Shown here: positions 6,370 through 10,197 of the stretch, piece by piece
How positions within the stretch are numbered: position 1 is the stretch's first letter
Layout: every line of letters starts with the position of its first letter
Assembly: GCA_023145535.1 (NCBI GenBank)
Contig: JAGLDQ010000100.1
Coordinates: 1-10,197, forward strand
Reading direction: 5' to 3'
DNA from: Cocleimonas sp.
GTDB lineage: Bacteria > Pseudomonadota > Gammaproteobacteria > Thiotrichales > Thiotrichaceae
Length of the DNA: 10,197 nucleotides
The notes under the pieces: generated by a model
The model's database searches: none
The model's input: the letters and a program-made list of their open reading frames with translations, nothing else
What the model was told of the DNA's origin: nothing
Program-made: the position numbers and the translations under genes

Positions 6370-7569
6370 TTAAGCTGACAAAGGTGCTTTACACGTACCA
6401 CAAGCCGTTACTTTACAAATTAAACGGAAGAAGACACGCAAGGTTTGTAATTGAACTAAAACCAACGGTATCAATAGTGCAAAGAAGGCCGGTGACATTA
6501 AGGTAACGAGGCCATTCTGTACTAACCCAAAGGTTAAGAAGAACATGCCAAAGACAAAAAAGGCAACACCAGGACAAATAAGGGCAAAGCTTCCTGCATT
6601 CGCATCGGCTCCCTGACTGTTATCAGGAATATAACCCATTTTTTTCATTACCTTAAACCCAATCATGCCAAATAAAATTTGTAATGAGATAATAATGGAC
6701 ATTAAGATGAAGAATGAAGGCTTAGATAGCGATGTTTCAAAGCCATGATGTAATCCCATCGTCAAGCGGAAAACAGTGATGCCGACTAACGTAAGGATTG
6801 GAATCATTATCCATAAACTAACGCTGGTGCCTTTATCAATACCGTGCTGTAAGGTAGAAAGAAAGCCTAATGTTAGCGTCATCACGGCAAGGATCACCGC
6901 TAATGAAAGGAAGAATATGGATAAAAAGATACCAATTGCATTGATTTCTACGTGATGGCTCATTGCACCTGGCGCGGCAAAACCGACGGCGATCATAGAA
7001 AGTGCAAATACGGCAATCATTTGTGTAAAGTTATTATTTTCGATTAACTTGAAGTTACCTTGAGTCAATAAACGAGCAAAATAAGTACCAAGAATTTTTA
7101 GAGCATAGATACCAACGGCACTAAAGGCTAATAGTGCAAGCGGGAATAGGTATTCAACCACGCTCCATAAATCAGGGACAAACAGTGCGCCCAGAATAAA
7201 GCTGACATTGATGGTCATTGCTAATGTGAGCGGAATAACCATTAAAGAAATCTCACGCGGAGAGTTTACCAACGTTTTAAACGCTTTAGTTTTCTTGAAT
7301 TTTTGGTACTCAGAAATATTCCAGAATAATAAGCGAAAATGTAAGACGGATAAAAGAGCAATGGCAAGCAGTGCGATTGATAGTAATACAGCGGTTATCC
7401 CGCCATTTTGCAAAATTCCATAAGCATGGTTAAACGTAAGGAGTGGTGCGCCTTCGTGCGCTAACATAAAGTTTGGATACATAAAAAATGAAACAGCTAA
7501 CCCGCCAGCGCCGAGTGCGGCGAGAAAGTAGAGTGGATTATAATTTGAATTTAGGTTTTTCATTAACAT
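6370..7569 (-). CDS. Polytopic membrane protein with C-terminal CxxC (possibly TsoY/TDT-like), function unknown
   Basis: A 399-aa integral inner-membrane protein with about ten hydrophobic segments (roughly 13-36, 58-80, 107-130, 137-160, 184-203, 209-238, 251-270, 284-305, 325-350, 354-378). That number recalls the TDT/SLAC1 transporter fold. The tail after the last helix carries CKVTACGTCKAP, with Cys385 and a CxxC at Cys390/Cys393, close to the end and probably facing one side of the membrane. Conserved-looking His sit near helix ends: His48, His205-206, His242, His274-275. From memory it resembles the family RefSeq calls TsoY (seleno)protein, some members of which have selenocysteine near the C terminus; here both positions are ordinary TGT codons. 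That link is unverified. The start at 7569 has GAGGAA seven bases upstream and leads a 292-base gap; it is probably monocistronic. Confidence 0.7.
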   Translation of the reverse strand: MLMKNLNSNYNPLYFLAALGAGGLAVSFFMYPNFMLAHEGAPLLTFNHAYGILQNGGITAVLLSIALLAIALLSVLHFRLLFWNISEYQKFKKTKAFKTLVNSPREISLMVIPLTLAMTINVSFILGALFVPDLWSVVEYLFPLALLAFSAVGIYALKILGTYFARLLTQGNFKLIENNNFTQMIAVFALSMIAVGFAAPGAMSHHVEINAIGIFLSIFFLSLAVILAVMTLTLGFLSTLQHGIDKGTSVSLWIMIPILTLVGITVFRLTMGLHHGFETSLSKPSFFILMSIIISLQILFGMIGFKVMKKMGYIPDNSQGADANAGSFALICPGVAFFVFGMFFLTFGLVQNGLVTLMSPAFFALLIPLVLVQLQTLRVFFRLICKVTACGTCKAPLSA

Positions 7570-7708
7570 TATTATTTCCTCAATTGATTTGTTGATGTCA
7601 TTAGTATTAACAAATTAAGTATATTATTAAATTCTAATGTAGATGTGCGGTGAATATTACGGGATCAGCATCAAAGAAACGTCAAACTTTCAATATTTGG
7701 AAGAAGTA

Positions 7709-7765
7709 TAGTGTTTAGAAAGCGGTATGTACGACCTAAAAACGGTGGTAAATTTTAGTGTTTAG
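7709..7765 (+). repeat. Direct repeat TAGTGTTTAG, two copies
   Basis: The ten bases TAGTGTTTAG occur at 7709-7718 and again at 7756-7765, start to start 47 bases. Both lie in the gap upstream of the CxxC membrane-protein gene. The second copy overlaps the right arm of the inverted repeat described separately. They could be paired binding sites for a regulator of the leftward gene, but nothing else supports that, and a ten-base repeat in AT-rich DNA may be chance. Confidence 0.4.
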
Positions 7766-7794
7766 GTCGATAACACGATGATTTTATACATGCC
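7724..7794. repeat. Composite inverted repeat in the gap before the membrane-protein gene
   Basis: Two stems lie end to end on the left arm: GGTATGTA (7724-7731) pairs with TACATGCC (7787-7794) with one G-U on plus-strand RNA, and CGACCTAAA (7732-7740) pairs perfectly with TTTAGGTCG (7761-7769). The loop is 20 bases, and a 17-base bulge (7770-7786) sits on the right arm. It lies between the terminator at 7800-7838 and the start at 7569, so it could be an untranslated leader structure, a small RNA or an operator. It encodes no ORF of note and resembles no riboswitch class I know. Confidence 0.5.
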
Positions 7795-7799
7795 TAGTT

Positions 7800-7838
7800 A
7801 AAAAGAGGGGACGTCGCTCAGTTGTGCCTTCCCCTCTT
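7800..7838 (-). terminator. Rho-independent terminator of the fadL-volA operon
   Basis: On the minus strand AAGAGGGG (7838-7831) pairs with CCCCTCTT (7810-7803) across a 20-base loop and runs into a T-tract (CTCTTTTT, ending at 7800). It begins 24 bases after the volA stop. The GC-rich base of the stem and the T-run make this the best terminator in the window. Confidence 0.85.
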
Positions 7839-7861
7839 GAGATTATTCAATCTTGACATTG

Positions 7862-9859
7862 TTACTTTACAATTGCATCGTTCTCAATCACAACCGTTGT
7901 GCCACCACTAGCATGAAACTTAGCCAATTGTGAATGCATTTCAAAAAATACATTCAGATAACTACCACCGGCAGGTGCGCCTCTCGTTGGATCAAGAATT
8001 GAGCTATGATTTCCCTGTGTAAATCTTACGATTCTAGGGTTGCCAATAGAGACGGCATTCGTTGCATCAGAGGCCGCCGTTGCGTTGAGTACTGCTGCTA
8101 GTATTTCGCTACTAGAGTTTGGTACGGTTTGATCGGGAATATGCACATCCCCCCCATCACCGATTATTTCCATTAGGTGTATAGGATGAGTTTTTGCCGC
8201 ATCTTTAGCAAAATTTATGGGGTCAGCGGAGTCAAGTGTCCATTGTGACCCCAGTAAAAATGCTTGATAGTCATCGCCTGTAACGCCTTGTGCGGCCAGC
8301 CCTGCTTGAATAGGTTCGCCAAAAGCAACAGAGTCTCGAATAATTGTGCTGATACTCGCACCTGTTGTAATCAATGAGCTTGGAATTGATTTAGTTTCTA
8401 CGCCGAGGAAAGGAACAGCAATAATCCCTCCTAATGAGTGTGCGATTAAACCAATATTGTCAGCATTAAGATCAGAGATGTTTGCTAAGCTCCGTCTAAG
8501 CACTAGTAAATTGGCGACCCCTTGGCGCACATTATCCCGTGAGGTAAGAAAGCTGCTCAAATTAATAAAGTGTCTTCCTGAGGTGTCTGTCATGCCATCC
8601 CCCTTGTCCTCTCCTGTACTGTTATTGACAAAATCAACATCAAAGGTAGGTTCAATATCATTGGGGAATAGGGTGTTATTCGCATGCAGTTGATTGGTCG
8701 CATCCGTGATTCCATGCAAGGGTAAATCAATGCCGATCATTGCAAAACCAGCCTGAGCCATTGAGTCGGCATAGCCAATTATATCAAGACGATTACGGGT
8801 GATACCATGTTGGTACATCACCACTGGCCAGCCACCCACAGGTTTGGTTTTGCCTGATGTTGCATTGGGGACGGTCATTATCACAGGGACATTTAATGTA
8901 CGGGTCGCAATTGGCAAGGTGTTAAAGCGCGTTAACGCACCGCCGCCAACGCCCTTCCAATGGCTTGTCATGGACGCTGTTGGATTATCAGTGCTAGGCG
9001 CTTCTAGATAATAGGGAATGTCTAATGTACCAATGGATACATCGGCGTATCCAGGCAGTAGTGAGACAAAATCAGTGGTGGTTGTGCCTGTTGGGGTGAC
9101 TACAAGGTTGCCAGCACTGGCATTATTGGCCACTTGTTTTAGTACGGCGGTGGTCGATTGTGTTGTAAATGACCAGCTTAATATAATCTTGTTTTTATCA
9201 ACACCCTCCGAAGCGGCCATGCTTTCCATATTATTAATAAGTTGGCGCAGTGGTTCTAATGCTTGAAAATCAGAATCGGTGAGGGGCGTGGTGCTACGGG
9301 CGAGTGAATAGGCGGAAGGGGCTTGTGCCGCTGCATTGCTAGGGTCTTTGATGCCATTGGTTAAAATAACTAAATAGGGGGTGCTTTCTTTAAGAGGTGT
9401 GCGAGGGATTAGTGTGAGTGTTTTTTTCTCATCGCCTGTTGTTGTGGCTGCTATTTCTGCGGTGGTTAATTCTCTAACAACGCTGGTGACCGCTCCTTGT
9501 GTATTTTTTGTAACTTCAAAGATATGGATCGTTTTGCCAATTAACAAACTGGCAGGAGCTATTGACATACCAAAATCAGCAGTGAAGGGAATGGAGGTGG
9601 AAAATCCATCGAGTTGATTAATCGCTGTGATCAATGGATTGTTGTCAGTATTGGGGATATTTAGCGTGCCATCTGTACTGCCTTTAAATAAGAGATCATT
9701 GGTTGAAGGAATTTTAGCGGCAGCAGGGTCAAATATTGGGCCATGTGGAGGCACCGGTTTTGCGGGATTTTCTTCTTTGGTAAAATCATAGCTGGAATCG
9801 CTTCCGCCACAGGCGCTTAACAGTACAGCGATGGAGAGTGTTGGTAATAAATATCGCAT
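7862..9859 (-). CDS. volA: VolA / Pla-1-cef family outer-membrane lipoprotein lipase
   Basis: A 665-aa lipoprotein of the Pla-1/cef extracellular lipase family, matching Vibrio cholerae VolA, a surface lysophospholipase. A lipoprotein signal peptide ends in LSAC (14-17). Cys17 would be acylated, and Gly at +2 rather than Asp points to the outer membrane. A Pro-rich linker (about 31-45) precedes a beta-rich N-terminal domain (about 50-330). The alpha/beta-hydrolase part shows oxyanion-type YQHGITRNR (349-357), the nucleophile elbow IAHSLGG (472-478) with Ser475, an acidic candidate in GDGGDVHIPDQ (Asp571 or Asp576) and the C-terminal catalytic His618 in TQGNHSS. The elbow has Ala at the first position of GxSxG. 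The start ATG has AGGAGAT six bases upstream. It follows the FadL gene by 11 bases, as in the Vibrio fadL-volA operon. The likely role is freeing fatty acids for FadL uptake. Exact substrate unproven. Confidence 0.88.
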   Translation of the reverse strand: MRYLLPTLSIAVLLSACGGSDSSYDFTKEENPAKPVPPHGPIFDPAAAKIPSTNDLLFKGSTDGTLNIPNTDNNPLITAINQLDGFSTSIPFTADFGMSIAPASLLIGKTIHIFEVTKNTQGAVTSVVRELTTAEIAATTTGDEKKTLTLIPRTPLKESTPYLVILTNGIKDPSNAAAQAPSAYSLARSTTPLTDSDFQALEPLRQLINNMESMAASEGVDKNKIILSWSFTTQSTTAVLKQVANNASAGNLVVTPTGTTTTDFVSLLPGYADVSIGTLDIPYYLEAPSTDNPTASMTSHWKGVGGGALTRFNTLPIATRTLNVPVIMTVPNATSGKTKPVGGWPVVMYQHGITRNRLDIIGYADSMAQAGFAMIGIDLPLHGITDATNQLHANNTLFPNDIEPTFDVDFVNNSTGEDKGDGMTDTSGRHFINLSSFLTSRDNVRQGVANLLVLRRSLANISDLNADNIGLIAHSLGGIIAVPFLGVETKSIPSSLITTGASISTIIRDSVAFGEPIQAGLAAQGVTGDDYQAFLLGSQWTLDSADPINFAKDAAKTHPIHLMEIIGDGGDVHIPDQTVPNSSSEILAAVLNATAASDATNAVSIGNPRIVRFTQGNHSSILDPTRGAPAGGSYLNVFFEMHSQLAKFHASGGTTVVIENDAIVK

Positions 9860-9865
9860 GGGTCG

Positions 9866-9872
9866 ATCTCCT
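9866..9872 (-). promoter_or_regulatory. Ribosome binding site of volA overlapping the fadL stop
   Basis: On the minus strand TTTTTAGGAGATCGACCC precedes the volA ATG. AGGAGAT lies six bases from the start and shares bases with the TAG stop of the FadL gene (9873-9871). This fixes the volA start and ties the two genes into one transcript, probably with coupled translation. Confidence 0.8.
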
Positions 9873-10197
9873 AAAAAGTGTAGTTTAATTGCGCGCTAAA
9901 AATATCAACCTTATTATTATAAAGCCCTTTAACGGAATAGCCATTTTCACCAGGATTATCAATCGCCGTCTCATCTAAAATTAAATGTGAATAACCCACA
10001 TCAAGATGCATTTTTTTATTTAGCTTATAACCTGCGCCTAGTGATAACCATGTGCGATCATTACCAGGAATTCTTGGTGTGATGTGGTGTGCTGATGGGA
10101 TTGGCTCTTCATCTAAGGCAACGCCTGTTCTTAGCATCAAGCGATCATTGACTGTATAATTTGCACCGATTGAGACACGAGTAACATCCTTCCATTT
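9871..10197 (-). CDS. fadL: FadL/OmpP1/TodX-family outer-membrane fatty acid channel (5' part beyond window)
   Basis: The C-terminal 108 residues of a FadL-family beta-barrel, the outer-membrane channel for long-chain fatty acids and other hydrophobic molecules. The frame is open to the right edge, so roughly three quarters of the gene lies outside. Seen: WKDVTRVSIGANYTVND (residues 2-18 of the fragment) followed by LRTGVALDEEPIP, then TPRIPGNDRTWLSLGAGYKL and DVGYSHLIL. These are the paired late barrel strands and the PRIPxNDRxWLSxG stretch characteristic of FadL proteins. The chain ends in a terminal Phe (LNYTF), the signal for assembly by the Bam machinery. It is the upstream gene of the volA lipase, 11 bases apart. 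A TTG or ATG at 10140-10135 is internal, not the start. FadL paralogues vary in substrate, so fatty acid is inferred from the family and the lipase partner. Confidence 0.9.
   Translation of the reverse strand, partial: KWKDVTRVSIGANYTVNDRLMLRTGVALDEEPIPSAHHITPRIPGNDRTWLSLGAGYKLNKKMHLDVGYSHLILDETAIDNPGENGYSVKGLYNNKVDIFSAQLNYTF

Noticed and set aside
8346..9617. Several open frames of 70-115 codons on the plus strand opposite volA
   Set aside because: They are antisense to a strongly supported lipoprotein gene, contain no recognisable domain and lack good ribosome sites. The same holds for frames opposite zapE (622-1198), ppsA (2642-4010) and the membrane protein (7208-7423).
10138..10140. TTG/ATG near 10140 as the start of an 89-aa protein
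   Set aside because: The same frame continues open to the window edge with clear FadL-family sequence (WKDV...ANYTVND), so these codons are internal.
1..10197. Mobile elements, CRISPR arrays, tRNA or rRNA genes, toxin-antitoxin or other defence genes
   Set aside because: None seen. No transposase or integrase frames, no regularly spaced repeats, no cloverleaf-like sequence, and the gaps are all under 300 bases.

Overview
The window reads as chromosomal DNA of a fairly low-GC gammaproteobacterium. It carries full-length ZapE and PpsA close to their E. coli counterparts, a gammaproteobacterial-type SdhC, a DUF1840-type protein, and a FadL/VolA-type pair as described in Vibrio. The genus cannot be fixed from these genes. 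There is no sign of mobile DNA, phage, CRISPR, tRNA or rRNA, and every protein gene has an intact frame. Two genes are cut by the window edges: sdhC on the left and a FadL-family porin on the right.

Layout. Positions 1-1545 (minus strand) hold zapE followed by sdhC, joined tightly: the Shine-Dalgarno of sdhC overlaps the zapE stop codon. Positions 1546-1773 are a divergent control region. It ends in a 19-codon reading frame with an AGGAGG site, whose stop lies 3 bases before the start of ppsA (1774-4152, plus), PEP synthase. A hairpin at 4191-4221 separates ppsA from a convergent DUF1840-type gene (4223-4534, minus). After a short divergent promoter region come two plus-strand genes: an exported SGNH/GDSL hydrolase with a TTG start (4659-5351) and an atypical SDR-type NAD(P)-binding protein (5430-6308). 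A hairpin at 6312-6343 separates these from a convergent membrane protein of about ten helices with a C-terminal CxxC (6370-7569, minus).

Positions 7570-7861 are a 292-base gap. It holds an unexplained composite inverted repeat and the clear rho-independent terminator of the last operon. That operon (minus) is a FadL-family outer-membrane channel (9871 to the window end) followed by a VolA/Pla-1-cef-type lipoprotein lipase (7862-9859), again with the Shine-Dalgarno overlapping the upstream stop.

How the genes work together. The fadL-volA pair is the clearest functional unit: a surface lipase that would free fatty acids from (lyso)phospholipid or other esters, and a channel that would import them. 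PEP synthase (gluconeogenesis) and succinate dehydrogenase (TCA cycle) fit growth on such non-sugar carbon, but their proximity is no proof of a link. The items most worth a second look are the leader ORF of ppsA, the CxxC-tailed membrane protein, the Ala-for-Gly change in the lipase nucleophile motif, and the inverted repeat at 7724-7794.
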